Positions 1 through 12,727 of a stretch of DNA of 64,000 bases are shown one piece after another. The translations under genes were made by a program, and so were the position numbers. The DNA lies in NCBI RefSeq assembly GCF_003254395.2, contig NC_037639.1:7926501-7990500 (forward strand), in the 5' to 3' direction. The DNA comes from Apis mellifera. Lineage: Eukaryota; Arthropoda; Insecta; Hymenoptera; Apidae. The notes under the pieces were generated by a model. The model made no database searches, had not been told where the DNA came from, and was given only the letters and a program-made list of their open reading frames with translations. The stretch's first letter is position 1, and every line of letters begins with the position of its first letter.

Positions 1-1119
1 AGAAACCGATCCTCCGTCTACAATCTGGCGATAAATGACCCTATAACCGTGACATTGCGGGGGGAGGAGGGGGTTCAGCGTTCCTACGGTCGCCACCTTT
101 TCTTTTCTTTTCGTGCCAAAAGTTTTTCCAACTTCGTATAATCATTTTTCCCGGAATGTCCCGCCAGTTTCCAACCCCTCTCCTCCCACCCGTTCATCCT
201 CACCCTGCCTCCCCCTCCCTTCACGAGTCGGGGTTGGTGAGCCATCGCTTCCTCGGCAACCCTCCACCCCCATCCCCGTACAACCGCTTATCTCAGAGAA
301 ATTCTTTTCGCGGTTTCTTCCCAGGGTAGGTACACAGCCGTTCCCTTCCCCCCGTTGAACGCGGAACAGGTTCGTTGGCGCAGAAGAATTTTAATTCTTC
401 CCCAACCACTGAAAAAGTCTCGGATGATTTTCTTTTCCCACGGATTTTCACCAACATTCGTACATCAAAGGATTCTCGTTGTTGCCTTTGCCGGTTAAAG
501 ATTCTTGGGTTGGCTTTCGCGTTGTTGTTTTTTTTTTTTCGTTGAAACGACAAACGAACTTGCGAGTAATTGTTGTTGGAGAAAGGATTTCTTTTCTTTT
601 CTTTTTTGCGTGGTTTCATCCATGGGGATATCGTTTGCATAGAGGATATTTTTTGATTCTTTCTTTTCTTTTCATGGAGATTATGTCTGTTTATTCTTTG
701 ATTAGTGATAATTTGTATTAAAATTTCAGACTTCGTTTCGTGTCTGCCTCAAGATTTCTCTCAATGTTCTTCTCACTTTTAAAAATTCTAGATTTTTCAC
801 CAATGTTTCCAATATTATTGGATTAAAATTATTAGATGAGCGTTTTAAACCGTCTGAACGATGAATTTTATGATCGATTGGCCATTTGTCAACGATAAAT
901 AACAAGTGATTAAATGTATAGAGGCACAGAATGAACGGTTGATTATATTGCAGCCAGAATCTCGTCGATTTTTAATCTTCTTAGACCGTATTAATAATAC
1001 ATGAGCGCGTTCACTTGTTCGGCGAAAGTTGGCCGTTTGCAAGGCGCATCAAATATGCAGGTGTCTCGAGGAAAGGAAAAAAAAATAAGAAAAGGGGGAG
1101 GGGAGGAAACTGAGGGAGA

Positions 1120-1142
1120 AAGAGAGAGAGAGAGAGAGAGAG
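1120..1142. repeat. (AG)11 microsatellite
   Basis: An uninterrupted AG dinucleotide run of about 11 copies at the end of a longer purine-rich tract that starts near 1075. Read on the minus strand it forms a pyrimidine tract ending in CAG near 1110, so it resembles a splice acceptor, but the sequence beyond is low-complexity C/T rather than coding. Confidence 0.95.
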
Positions 1143-1683
1143 ATGCGTGGTGATTAGATGGGGGAAGGTCCGGGGCATTGGGTTTATTAACGATATCACG
1201 AGGTAACGAGGGTGGAAGAAAGGACTCTCTCGATAATTTGCTGGCTCATGCACCCTTGAAAGAAAATCCATATTCTGACGTTAACGAGATTTTATAGAGC
1301 ACCATTCGCTGTTAGCAACCGACAGAGTCCATGGATGGTGCAGAGATTACAGGAAGGTGGCGTATTGATCAAATGATAATTTCTAAATATCGTGTGATGT
1401 AATTATTCGTAAGTGAAGATTCTTCTATGAGAAAAATTTTCCTTATTAAATCATTTAAACTTTTCCGCAAGATTAAATTTGCCCATGTTTTTTTTTCTTT
1501 GCGTTAAATTCGACAAAAATTGATTCCAATTTTCAAACCTCTTCTATCTCTTAAATCTTCTTTTTCTGAAAGAAATATTCGTTGTTAGAAAAAATTTAAT
1601 ATATATATAGTTGTCGCTATATATTTTTAACGACTTTTACAATTAACAACGAGTTTAATCCATTTGCTGGAAGCTACTTGTTC

Positions 1684-1720
1684 AAAAAAAAAAAAGAAGA
1701 AAAAGAAAAAGAAAAAAGAA
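1684..1720. repeat. A-rich purine tract
   Basis: A run of 12 A followed by AAG/AAAAAG units, purine only. Such tracts are a common product of replication slippage. They also produce spurious lysine-rich frames on the plus strand. Confidence 0.9.
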
Positions 1721-1876
1721 CGAGCAAGCGGAGCATTTTCATCGACTCGAAATCGCTGGTTCTTTCGCCGAAGGACGAGCAACGCGAAGGCTGGCACCTC
1801 CACGGTGCGACAAATATGGAATTTGCATATAAATCGGGTATTTCCATCTGTGGCCCTAGCCCTGCAACGCCGGCTG

Positions 1877-1912
1877 GTTCGTTCGTTCGTTCGTTCGTTC
1901 GTTCGTTCGTTC
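1877..1912. repeat. (GTTC)9 tetranucleotide microsatellite
   Basis: Nine perfect copies of GTTC. The four-base period makes all three frames read through with Val-Arg-Ser-Phe type repeats, which explains the arginine- and serine-rich frames on both strands around it. A repeat this pure is likely to be polymorphic in length. Confidence 0.97.
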
Positions 1913-2317
1913 GCGTGATACAGAAATGAAGAGATCTCCCATTTCCTCTTACCGAGCCCCCTCTTCTCCCCTCCGATTCCTCTTTCCTCGACGCCACTCC
2001 GCTCGGAAATACTAACCTCTAGATATTATTAATAACCCGAGATGAGATCGAACGCATCCCTCTTGCCCGTATTGAAGGGGTGGAAAATGGGAGGAGTCGA
2101 ACGAAATCAATCTGCCATTCGTTCGTCGATCTCGATGCCCCCTTTTTTTTCCTTTTTTTTTCTTTTTCCAATTCCCTCCATCGATTCAACATTTCTCTCG
2201 GTTTCTTTGGACCAACATCGATGAACACTCGAATTGAATTATTTTTAAGAAAAATTGAGAAAGATATTTTTCAACCGAGAAAGAGGTTACGAATAGAAGA
2301 AGTGATAATTTTGAGAG

Positions 2318-2345
2318 ACATTGTATAAAACATTGTGTACAATGT
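2318..2345. promoter_or_regulatory. Cluster of three ACAATGT cores
   Basis: ACATTGT occurs at 2318-2324 and 2330-2336, and the inverse ACAATGT at 2339-2345. The last two form a near-perfect hairpin with 7-bp arms and a 2-nt centre. ACAATGT fits the core bound by DM-domain factors (Doublesex family, ACWAWGT), and ACAATG also fits Sox HMG-box factors. The outer bases of the Doublesex consensus match only partly. Binding is an inference; only the spacing and symmetry are seen. Confidence 0.25.
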
Positions 2346-3316
2346 AAATATAATAATAAAAAAAAAATGTAGAGGAACAATTGAATCACGTTTAAGCTCA
2401 AACGATTTCACTCCACGATCCTCGACACTCGAAAAGAGGAGTGGTTTCAAGATCGTGCTACCGGAGATCGCGTTACACCGTTTACCGCCCTTCGCCTTTC
2501 GTCACCCCTTCCCCCCGTCGGGGGCGGCGGTGAGAGAATCTGCAGCACTTGTTCGCGCTTTTTTCCCCGCCACGGCCTGAACGGGAAGCGAGAAGAGAGA
2601 AGAGAGAAGCGAGGGGAGAGCAGGGGAGGAAAGCAGCTTTGTAACCGAAAACCTCCTTAGGCTCTCTATCATTTTTAATCGGGAGAATAAATCGTTTGAT
2701 TCAATTATCAGGGGCATCTCCTCCGTTCCTCCCTCGAGGACCACCGACGAGTGCCTCCAACGGGAAAAGAAAAAGAAAGGAAAGGGGGAGGAGGGAAAAA
2801 AACCTTCTCTTTGTCCGGCTTAAGAATCTCGGAGACACTTAAGAGGCTTAGGATCGGTTAAGGTCTGACGTTAAACACCGTTCCTCCACTTTCTACGCTC
2901 CTCCTCTCCCTCTTCTCGTCTCGTTCTCGATCCTTGAAATTCCTCTCGCGTCTGTCCCCGAACGCGAATATTATTCTTTCTTCTGCGATATTTATACATT
3001 CTCCTCTCCGCAGTATTCTGTCTTCTTGGCGCGAACAATAATGGCGAAACGGGGATGCTGCGAAGGCTGTTGTTACGCCGAGGAAATAACCGCTAATAAA
3101 GGATAAATTCGAGGATAAAAAGGGAGCCACGTGTTGCGGGGCATCGTGGCCGAGCCTCCAAGGAGTATTTCCAAAGTGGGAGGGGACGAGATGGAATAGT
3201 CGAGCGAGCCTTTTCCTTATTTTTATCAGCTTTTCCAAGGGGATGAATATTTAAGGGAAGCGGACTTAATCTGCGCTCGGGGATTCGCGGCAGACGCGTA
3301 TCGCAAAGCGGCCGAT

Positions 3317-3336
3317 CTCTCTCTCTCTCTCTCTCT
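3317..3336. repeat. (CT)10 microsatellite and T/C tract
   Basis: Ten CT copies followed directly by a T-rich pyrimidine tract up to about 3370. The complementary GA strand gives the Arg-Glu repeats seen in minus-strand frames here. Confidence 0.95.
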
Positions 3337-6150
3337 TTTTCTTCCTTTTTTTTTCCTTTCTTCCTTCTCTCCATCCCTCGTTATTTTCGCGCGAGCTACG
3401 AGGGTGAACGGGAAGCCTCGGAGGCGAGACCGGAGGTGGAGAAATAACGAAGAGCATCCTGGAGGATGGAGGACGGTGGCGGTGCATGTTTCCCTAAATA
3501 TTTTATGCCCGTTATCGACTCTTGACCGAGGAAATTCCACCGGTAATTTCACCCCTCGGACCGGTTCTCGATCGAGAAAACTGATTCCGTACTTTAAATA
3601 CGGCCGGCCAATAACGCGCGCCGAGAAATTATCAGCGGAACGATTGTGAAATTGCCGATAGTTTTTGATCGGGGAAAGAATTAATTAGAGTTTGCGTAAG
3701 TTCTAATAAGCAAGTTCCAAGGGGTGAATATGGTTAACAATCGCTTTCCTATGTATTCATCGACAGAGGAATTTGCATTAGAAAAGGATTTTCAGAAAGA
3801 CCATGTTATCTATTTATCATGGGAATATATATATCGTTCTTTGTCTTCATTATATAGATCAATTCACTTCAATTCTTTTTCTTTGTAATAGACAGAAATA
3901 CATAGAAATATATTGTCGGATGATTTATTGAAATTTTGTACAATTTAATCTCATCAAAAAAATTATCGATTGAAAATATTCTCTCCGTCAAAGAAACATC
4001 GATCAAATCACCTCCTATTCCAAAAATTGCTAAATTTTCGAAATGGAAGATAGCAAACCGGATAAAAACCTCCGAAACGCAACAAAGATAGAAATATCTA
4101 CGAATAACCGAAATTATCGAGAGAAGCAGACCTGTCTTCAGACGTTCCCGCGATCTTTAAAAAAAAGAAACATTCTTCCGGCTCGCGCGAGAATTTACCG
4201 CCCCGTATTAAAATGTCAGGCTCGTCGTTGATCCGTTGGTCCGTTTCTGGGCCGAAACAGAAAGCTGACGGACCGGCGACCCTCTGACACCGAGACAGGA
4301 TCCCGGGGCTTTCCCTTGCAAATTCTCTCTTTACCACTTCTCTCTAGCCCCCGCAGGCCCCGACCACTCTTTCTCTCCCGGGGGTTTGTTTTAGCAAGAA
4401 CTCGCCCCCGAGTTTTCGGATACACGCACGTATAACCTCACTTACACACAGGTATCGCGAGGGTTAAGGATGGGTGAGTGGGTGGAGGGTGTGGAGAGAG
4501 AGAGAGGGAGGGAGAAGGGGGAAGAGGATCGAGGGTAAACCTCCACCACAACCGCCGGCTGCACGAGCAAGCATGCCTGCCAACCTTTATTGGTTTTTAC
4601 CGAGCAACACACAGTCCGATATTTTTTTATTACGACAAAGCACGCGCTTAACCCCTCCTCTCCCCTCCAACCGCGCGCATTGTTTGGCATTAAGCGTGGC
4701 AAAGGTTGGCGGAGGAAGGAGTTAACGTGCCTTCGCGCGAGACATGATAACGGGGGGGATAACATCGAGAGATCTTGCACGAGTTTTTGAACAAGTGGTG
4801 GTTACGTTTCTCCTCGAAATACGAAAGAATTGCGATTTTTTTGTGTATTTAGCTTCCTCGTTAATTTCTTTTATCGGTTGAGATTTTATTGAATCAGATT
4901 CTTAATCTTTTGCTTGCTGCTCTTAAGAAGATTTTACTTAAAATTTGAAACGTGTATCGAATACGTATATATATTATTATTTTAAATAAATAAATACCAT
5001 GCGCTTGAGTCAAGTTAAAATTTAAATTTACCGTGATATGGAATGCGTGTACAGATTTGAGAGATTGATGATAATTTATTCCTTTTTTCCTTTTATTAAA
5101 TATATTTTTTCGGACACCCGTTGTGCAAGTGGTTTTGACTTTTACAAGCGTTTTCGTTTCCGCGAGGGCTGCGTTTAAAGTAGCGGGCCAACCTTTAGCC
5201 ACGCGAATTACGAAATACTTTTACAAATTAAATACGCGTAGCCATACGGGGGGAAGGTTCACCGGCGTTGGCTTCCATCGGACCACAGTCGCTCGACAAA
5301 GTATTCCCAACAAGGGGCGGAAAGCCCCTTCCGGGATCGTCGTATCCCGGCTCCGTTAATTTTTCAAAGAAGGACTAGTAACTCTTATCAATAACACATT
5401 CATAGAAATTACTTTATCAACAAAATTTAATCCTTATTAAAATTATAAAACTACGAATTTTATCTACAATTTTATCTACATAAAATAATTTTGATGCAGA
5501 CATCTCTGGCATTGATCTAAAAATTGATCAAAAATTCATTGTTCTACTCGAGTGATAATAATTTTCCAATATTTCAGAAAAAGGATTCTTCTCGAAATAC
5601 AAAAATCCCTTCGCCAAGCGTTTATTTCATACGAGCGATTTCGCGACTACACCGCAATTCCCTATGAAAAAGAAAAAGAAGAAGAAGAAAAAGAAAAAAA
5701 GAAGAGAACGCGTCAATTCCCCATCCCCCTAGCCATCGTCCACAGTCCAAACTAGCCGTCTCGATCCCCTCCGCTCGTTATTCCGCGCCCCATTCCACGC
5801 GCCGCTCCAGGTACGCAGCGACAAAGACAATCTCGTAGCGGGTAAATTCGTTAACTTTTCTCGCAGAGTAGCTAACGAAAAGTGAGCAACACAGTAACAT
5901 ACAACCGCCCGTCTTTTCACAGGCGTGTGCGGGGAGGCGGCGGCGGCGCAAGCGGGGAGGAGAAGCAGGAAAAAATAGCGGAGCATTAAACGCAAACAAG
6001 GGTAGCAATTTCGGAGGGGACTCGAGGAGTCGAGAGGTCGCGAGCGAGTGGAGGAGGGAAGATGGGAGAGCGCTTGTACGCGGTAAAATCGAGCTGGAGG
6101 GGGAGTAGCCACCGAGGGAGAATCCGGCTAAACCATCCTCTCCAAGAGAA

Positions 6151-6170
6151 AGAGAGAGAGAGAGAGAGAG
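6151..6170. repeat. (AG)10 microsatellite
   Basis: Ten AG copies preceded by AAGAGAA, part of a purine-rich zone from about 6140 to 6240. GAGAG is the core bound by GAGA-type factors in insects, but a simple repeat alone is not evidence of a functional element. Confidence 0.95.
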
Positions 6171-8997
6171 CCAGAGGAACGAAGAGAAGCGAGAGGGTTA
6201 AGGAGGGGGGGCCTTCGAGTTAAGAACGCTTTAGAGGGAGGCTTGCGTTCTGGCGCAGTCACACGATACTTTTTAATTTACTAAAAATGCGCATTCAACC
6301 CGTCAAGTGGCTCAGACTCGGTGAAAAGGGGGAGGTTGAAAAGCCTTGCGGGCCGGTCTTCGAGAGCTTCTGGACCACGAACTTCGACGAACTTATTCCG
6401 ATTCGAGAAAATGGAGCCAATGGTTGAGGGAGGGGGAGTAGAATCGGATAGCTCAATCTCTCTGATGGTGTGGATGACACAGATTTATCGTATTTCATAT
6501 TCGTGGAATTCAGTGTTGGTGAATAGGAGGACGTATTGTATCCCGTAATTCTTTCGGAATTAGAGATTAGTCGAGCGGAAGGATCGAGTTTCTTTGTGCG
6601 AGCCAAGAATCGCGAATTGTTTAAGCTTAAGTTGTAATTTATAGCTTGATTGTGAATTTACGAAGAGGAGGATATATATTTTTTAAATATTGATGAAATT
6701 TATGGATATGAAGGGTAATTTTAACCGCGTGAATAGTTCAACATGGGTATATATTATTCGGCGGTTCAAGATTGTTAAGACGATCCGTTAAATAAATGAT
6801 GAAATTGTTATTGCCGACGAATTCGCAATTAACGCGTGAAAAATACGGGGCACGGGGAGTGGATTAACTTTCGAAATGAAAATTATCCTTACGAGGGCCA
6901 TGAAATCTTCCCTTGCTGAATTTTTCGCCCCCTCGATGACAATCCAAGCGGAAGAAGTGATCCCGACCCCCACGCTATCGCTGCCCACCCACGCGAAGAC
7001 AACCTTTTCCTCCCGTTTCCATCGCCTTTGTTTGAAATCACAATGTAAAAACCGAGAATGGCCCTGTAATTAGGTACATTAAATCTCCGATTCCTCGGAT
7101 CGAACCGGTGTTTTCAATGTCAACAACGATTCAATCGACCTCGTTATTATTCTTTCCGTTCCTCTTGCAAAAAGATTACAAATTTCTTCGCCAGATAATT
7201 TCTCGATTCGAGAGTCAATAGTGGAAAAATTGCAATCTCGATTCTCCTTCACTCTGGATAAGATACCAGTTATTATATAATCGAAAATTTGGCACGATTT
7301 ATCACATTATGAGGTAGCAACTCGGGGCAATTCCTGTCGTACCGAATGTCCTCTTAGATCGGATGCTAATGCTCACGACCTTGCGGATTATCGACTAAAG
7401 ACCATATAGCGGAAAGGGGTAGACCGCGCCCGAATAGCTAGGGTGGAAGATAATTCGAAGTAACCGCGACAAATTCCAATATCTGGAGAAATATGCGGGG
7501 TGGCGCGTCGTTACCAGCCGCCATGGCGTTCCTCGCGGTCATGTCTAACCTTCGTCTTATTACGGCGGAAGCACGAAAGAGAGAACTGCTTTCCCTTTTT
7601 CGTCCGTCGAAACTTGCGTGTTTTTGATAGACACGCCCGAGATTGCTCGCCAAAATGAAAATATCCGAGGTATTGTTCGCGCTAAGTATCACCGTTTCAT
7701 TTCTTTTCCTTGCTCAAGCTCGAACAACAACGAGATTTTCTTTTAATTTCTCAAAATTGATATGATTTGTGAAAATAAAAGAGTATCTCGAGTAATTTAC
7801 ACTTTGGATGAATGTACACAAATCTTTTTTTTTTCCAGTTTGGAATTTTATTTAGAAATACAGAGTTCTAAATATTTCCTACTTTTTTCTCGAATAATTA
7901 ATCAAAAACGCAATGATAAAATATTAAAAAGATTAGAACGAAATATGGAGAATTGTATTGAAAAAAATTAATCAAATATTTAATCACGATCAAAATAAAT
8001 TTCACACCTCTGATTCCTAAACCAATTCGAAATCCCTGCCGTTTAATACTACCCGCCCATTTTACTCGATCCGCACCTCTACTATTAAGAATATGAGTTA
8101 GGGAGGGAAATACAGGTTTCCAAGCCGAAATTTTCCCAGAAGACTTTCCAGTCGGACTCCGAGGCGCCTTCTTTCCCTCCCAATCGTCCCATTTGCTGTT
8201 CCATTCCCGATTCATTCCGTACACGTCACAGTTTGCATTGTGCCCGCCAGGCCAGTGTGCCCAGCGTAAAGCGATTCCCCGACGAAATTTAATTAAAACA
8301 ATCAAATTATGGAAGGAGACGACGGCTGAGCCGTTCGTGAGATCTCGAAGAAAGGAGGAGGAAAGAAGGAGGATGGAAAAGGGACAAGCCCACGAGACTG
8401 GAAGCCCGGATAAGATTTTCTTCTCTTCCGTTTATTTTCATCCCGGCTTCGCCTCGCTCCTTTTCCCCTTTTTGTTCGCCTCCGCTTCTTTGTCTTCCTC
8501 AATTTCTTACCGCACAAACGTCTCTTAACCGCATTTCGTTCTGTTCCCATTCACCCGACAAAACTCCCTTCTCTATCAATTGCTCGAGTCAATACATTTT
8601 CAAATTATATTTTGGAAATCCCTTTTGGAAAATGTAACAGAGGGACGAAGGAAAACTTAACGTTTAAGTTAATAAGGGTTAATTTGATAATCGAAACGAA
8701 GTTTGATTGTTGACAATGGATAACAGCATTAATTTCATATGCTCCTTTCTTTCAAATCTTGTTTGAAAGATAATTCTTCTTCTTAATAATTAAGTATAAA
8801 AATTTAATCAACATATAAAAAAAAAAAATCTTTTTTTCTTTGCCCAACAATTTTGCAATTCCTTCTTTTCTTGAATGAAAATTTTAAAAATAACGATGAT
8901 CTTCGATGATCTTGGCATTAGAATTATCCATTTCTGCCGATATGATATGGTGATCGTGAACAGCTGATACAGAACTCGTACAGCATGTGTCTCCAGT

Positions 8998-9013
8998 TCC
9001 CAAAATGTTGGGA
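8998..9013. repeat. Small inverted repeat
   Basis: TCCCAA and TTGGGA (6 bp each) face each other across a 4-nt loop. The pairing extends outward by AGT/ACT if one base is bulged. It sits in a GC-balanced block flanked by AT-rich DNA. It is too short for a microRNA precursor or a rho-type terminator, and its role is unknown. Confidence 0.5.
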
Positions 9014-9705
9014 AACTATGGCGTGACTCGATAGTTGGCGGCGTTTAGGTCCAAGGAATCGTTCGCTAAACTGTATCAGGGAAAGCCTGTTGAGGAAGTT
9101 CTCGTTACTGCGTAACTTTTTGAGAGTTCAGTTCGTCATTATACCGCGGGAAAGTTTCGGCGGAAGTTCAAGTTCGTATTCGAAAGTTTCGGAACCTGGG
9201 GAAAAATGAGCGCCAAGTGAAAGTTGCCCGCCTTCCCCCCTGCCCCCCCAAGAAACAATGTGAAACAATCTTCTCGTTGTAGCGCGGATGGACCGATATC
9301 AGAATTACATCTCCATTTTAAAATCATATCATCGCGGGCCGCGTGTCTTGCATTTTCATCAGGCCCCCCGAACTCCACTTTATAAACTTGCTCCATTACA
9401 TCTTCAATTAATTCGGTAAATATATAATAGTTACCAGAAGAGCATTGGTTTCCAAGTTTCTTGTTTCCAACCGACAAGTTTCCGCTCAAGTGTCTCTATT
9501 TGCACGACCCCCTTCAACCTTTCCACCCGACCCTTTCGTCCCGTTTCGAGCATTATGATAATAATTCTTCGAAATACGTGATACGAATATCGAAGAAATT
9601 GAGAGAGAGGATACAAAGATTTTTCTCTTCGAAAAATCGTCAAGAAAATTTTTCAAGGAGTCCAATTTGTATAAAATAATATAGATAGATCCCCATGAAA
9701 TCTCC

Positions 9706-9762
9706 TCGATATACAATTATCTCTCGATATACAAATAATTTTCTTCGATATACAATTATCGA
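9706..9762. repeat. Three-copy TCGATATACAA minisatellite
   Basis: The word TCGATATACAA starts at 9706, 9724 and 9745. The first and third copies continue into TTAT and the second into ATAATT. The spacing is 18-21 bp. This is a short imperfect tandem array, probably made by slippage. Confidence 0.8.
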
Positions 9763-12704
9763 ATTCACTCACGCCATCCTCTCATTGAAGTACTTTCCTT
9801 CGATTCCTCGTCCAGTCGGATAACCTTATCACCGCGAAAACCTTTGATATGCGACAAACGCATCGAGCCAGTCAAGTTCCGGCTCGCGGCTACTTAGCAG
9901 CTACGTACCTACTTTATACTTTGTTTGCTCCTGATGGCATTAACCCCCCCGGGGTGATTGCAGAGCACGGCTGTTGGTCTAATACCCTCTACCCAGCCAA
10001 CCAACCAAGCCTCCTCCCCCACCGTTGTCCGTCTGGCTATCTATCCTCGAAGGTAGGATAGCTTTTGCTACCGGCTACGATGCTGTTAGCATTGGACCAC
10101 GTGCCTGGAAATCCTGATCGACACCTTCGCCACGTAGCCCGTTATCCGATCCACCACGAGATCTGACCGCTTGCTCTTTCGACCCTTCAACCTCTCTTCT
10201 CTTCGCTTCTCGCTGAATTCAATTCTGGCTAGCCCTGGGAGAGGAAGGAGGATGCTTGTAACGAAACTCGTTCATTTATTCATCGATGGGAGTTCCAGAT
10301 GTCGTGGAAATAAAGAGGAGTGGACGGTGAATCATTAGAAGAGGCGATGATTTGCAACAAAAGAGAAACTGGGAGATTCTTTGTCGAAGGAAAACGAAAG
10401 TATTTTTATTTAAGTATTTAGGAGAATTCATTGTGAATTTGCGCCGATGTAATCGTCGGTGCGCTTATATGAAAATTGTGAGGAAAAAACTGAAAATTTT
10501 GTGACGAAAATTCAGCGAGAAAACAGAGGAATCCATACAGTTGAAATCTCTTTTTGTTTTATCTCGATATCTTAATCGGTTACCGAGATATAAAGATTTC
10601 AAAGTTTCCGTAGCACTTAAGATGGTGCGAAGATTATAAACAAACCCGTGACCGACTGACCTACATTATTTCTTGGAAATACGTACTATGCTCTTCCCGG
10701 AATCGCGTCTGTCACTTATCTCAAGTTTGGGATAGGTCAGTGAGACAGAAAGCGAATGAGAGGTCCGAATAAACAACAAGAACGGAGATGGTAAGCGATT
10801 AAAAATTATGTTTTTCTTTAAACGATGATGTCTCGGGAACCGGAAGTCATATTGAGATAAATGAAAAGGCATTTTAAAGGGCAAAGTTCCACGCTTCTAA
10901 TGATTCCTTATTCGTTGATCGAAAATTACTAACTTTGAAGTTATAGCGGTTTAAATTTTCCCTAATTTTAATACGCTTTCGACAGTGAGTTTTAAAGCAA
11001 ATAATGTGACAATTGTTTTTGTATAGGAATATATTAATCGATTTTTAATTATCAATAACTGAAGAACAAAAGTCTAAAGCGTGCTCTTCCCTTGCTTCGA
11101 AACAATCATCCCTTAAAATTTTAAATATCTTTATATTGCTTACGTAAAAATATGTACTCTGTTTCTAAAACATGTTTATTAGCAGATGGCCTGAGCTTTT
11201 GACGAGGATCAAAACGAGATCGAGGTAATTTTCAGTGAAATTACGAGTTACGAAACCTATGACGTGGCGTTTTTCATAAATATCGGCGATTCGATCAGAT
11301 TTCGATTAACCACGCTAATGAGATTATCTGACGGGCAGGCCACAATGAAACTAATATAAAAGTTTTCGACGCCCTGGTGTCGAAACCACGAATTGCAACT
11401 CCCTAATGGTCGATTTTATCCGTCCAGTCTGGAACATCGAACCGGAGAATTCTCTGGTGTATCGAGGATACGTGTATCGATGCCCTATTATTAATCTATA
11501 AAATCTAATATTTTAATTAACTCCTCCGAATGTGGATAATTAAAAGCACCGTGTGTATCGAGTTTTTTCCTCTCCTTTTTTCCCCTCCCCCTTCAATTCA
11601 ATCATTGGAACCGTGACGAGATCTATATTCCGCAGGGCAAGGGAAGAACAAAGAAGTTTCGAGTTAAGACGGAAGAAAAGAGCGGGGGGAGCAGAGGAAA
11701 GGGGGAGAAAAGAGGTACCGTGAAGAGGCTCGGTAGCGTTATTGGAAAACGATGATTTACGATAATGGGAGTTTTTCCCTCCCTCCAGCCGGCGGGGAGA
11801 CGCTAAAAGGGGTGGAGACTTCAGAGGCCAGAAGTGAGTCCCTACCACCCCTTGCAGCTCGAAAGGTGGGGCGTTAATAACGTTAATTAATATTTCGCAA
11901 GAGGTTTGGCGGTTCACGAAGGGCCAATACCGAGCAATACGCTGCCAGCAGTCGTTACGCGGCAATCTGCCAGCTGGCAGAGCGGACGCGGGTTTAGAAT
12001 TGCAGCTCGCGAGATGCTCGTCAAAGCCTACCCACTACTCTCGTATAATTGTCGTGCCTCAAGAACACGATAAGCACAGTGAATTTTGTCCAAGAAGTAT
12101 ACGTATTTTATCCTCATAATATTCGCCGAAAAAGATATTTTTCCAAATGAAATCCTATTTTCGTTCCAAATATATATACACGATTCTATCATCGATTTGA
12201 ACTCTTGATAATCCTTCCAAATTTTTACCACGAATACATAAAATACTAATCCATTTCTTTATGTTTCTCCTAATATTCCTAATCCTGCTCATTCCCATTT
12301 GCACGCAGTCGAAGGGACACCTGTTCATCGGAACCTTGCATTTTGACCCTATCATCATCAAGCGCACAAACGCGCGGCGTTGTTAAAATCCCATAAAAGC
12401 GGCGCGGAAACGAGTGGCGCGCTCTGGAGGAAGAAGGAGCAGGGACTCGGTGGTTTTAGGTTTGCCACGCACGTAGCGTTAATCCTGGCCCCCGGTGTAT
12501 CGCGCGTTCCCGCGTCTCTCTCACCCCCGAACGTTGTGCTCTTGAAAAGGAGAACGAGACGCCAGCAGGGCGGCGTAGATAGAGGGAGATCCTACTCGCT
12601 CGACTCCGCTCCACTCCACTCCACTCGGCCCTCTCTTTCGGTTGACACTTAATTTCCGTTATTCGTACGCAATCCTCGGTACACACCGGCTTTATGTCAC
12701 CTAC

Positions 12705-12727
12705 CTCCCCCTCCCCTCCCCTCCCCC
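12705..12727. repeat. C-rich CCCCT repeat
   Basis: Three to four CCCCT units ending in a six-C run, within a pyrimidine tract. The GGGGA complement has closely spaced G runs and could in principle form a G-quadruplex or H-DNA structure. That is inference from composition only. Confidence 0.75.

Larger units (their letters stand above)
1..5000. other. Non-coding stretch with microsatellites
   Basis: No gene is supported here. Open frames are short and low in complexity. The stretch alternates AT-rich DNA (about 650-1000, 1360-1660, 3650-4030) with CG-rich DNA (2460-2580, 3400-3620, 4200-4420). It holds an AG repeat, a purine tract, a GTTC repeat, mixed T/C tracts, a CT repeat and a cluster of ACAATGT cores, each listed separately. 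On the minus strand a very good polypyrimidine tract and AG end at 2577 and are followed by a 24-codon open frame to a stop at 2502. Without a paired donor or a recognisable product I treat this as chance. Confidence 0.7.
5001..10000. other. Non-coding stretch, mixed composition
   Basis: No gene is supported. 5400-5580, 7760-7990 and 8570-8900 are AT-rich. 5760-6250 is CG- and purine-rich and ends in a GA repeat. 6400-7700 is intermediate, with no recognisable product in any frame. 8936-9130 is a more complex, GC-balanced block that holds a small hairpin. A three-copy AT-rich repeat lies at 9706-9762. I see no RNA gene or promoter. Confidence 0.7.

Noticed and set aside
2502..2576. Minus-strand 24-codon frame after a strong pyrimidine acceptor
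   Set aside because: The acceptor tract is a GA/CT microsatellite-like stretch and the peptide is Ala/Gly-rich from CpG-rich DNA. There is no further support.
7085..7110. GGATCGAACC resembling a reversed tRNA T arm
   Set aside because: The stem positions do not pair and no acceptor or anticodon arm can be drawn.
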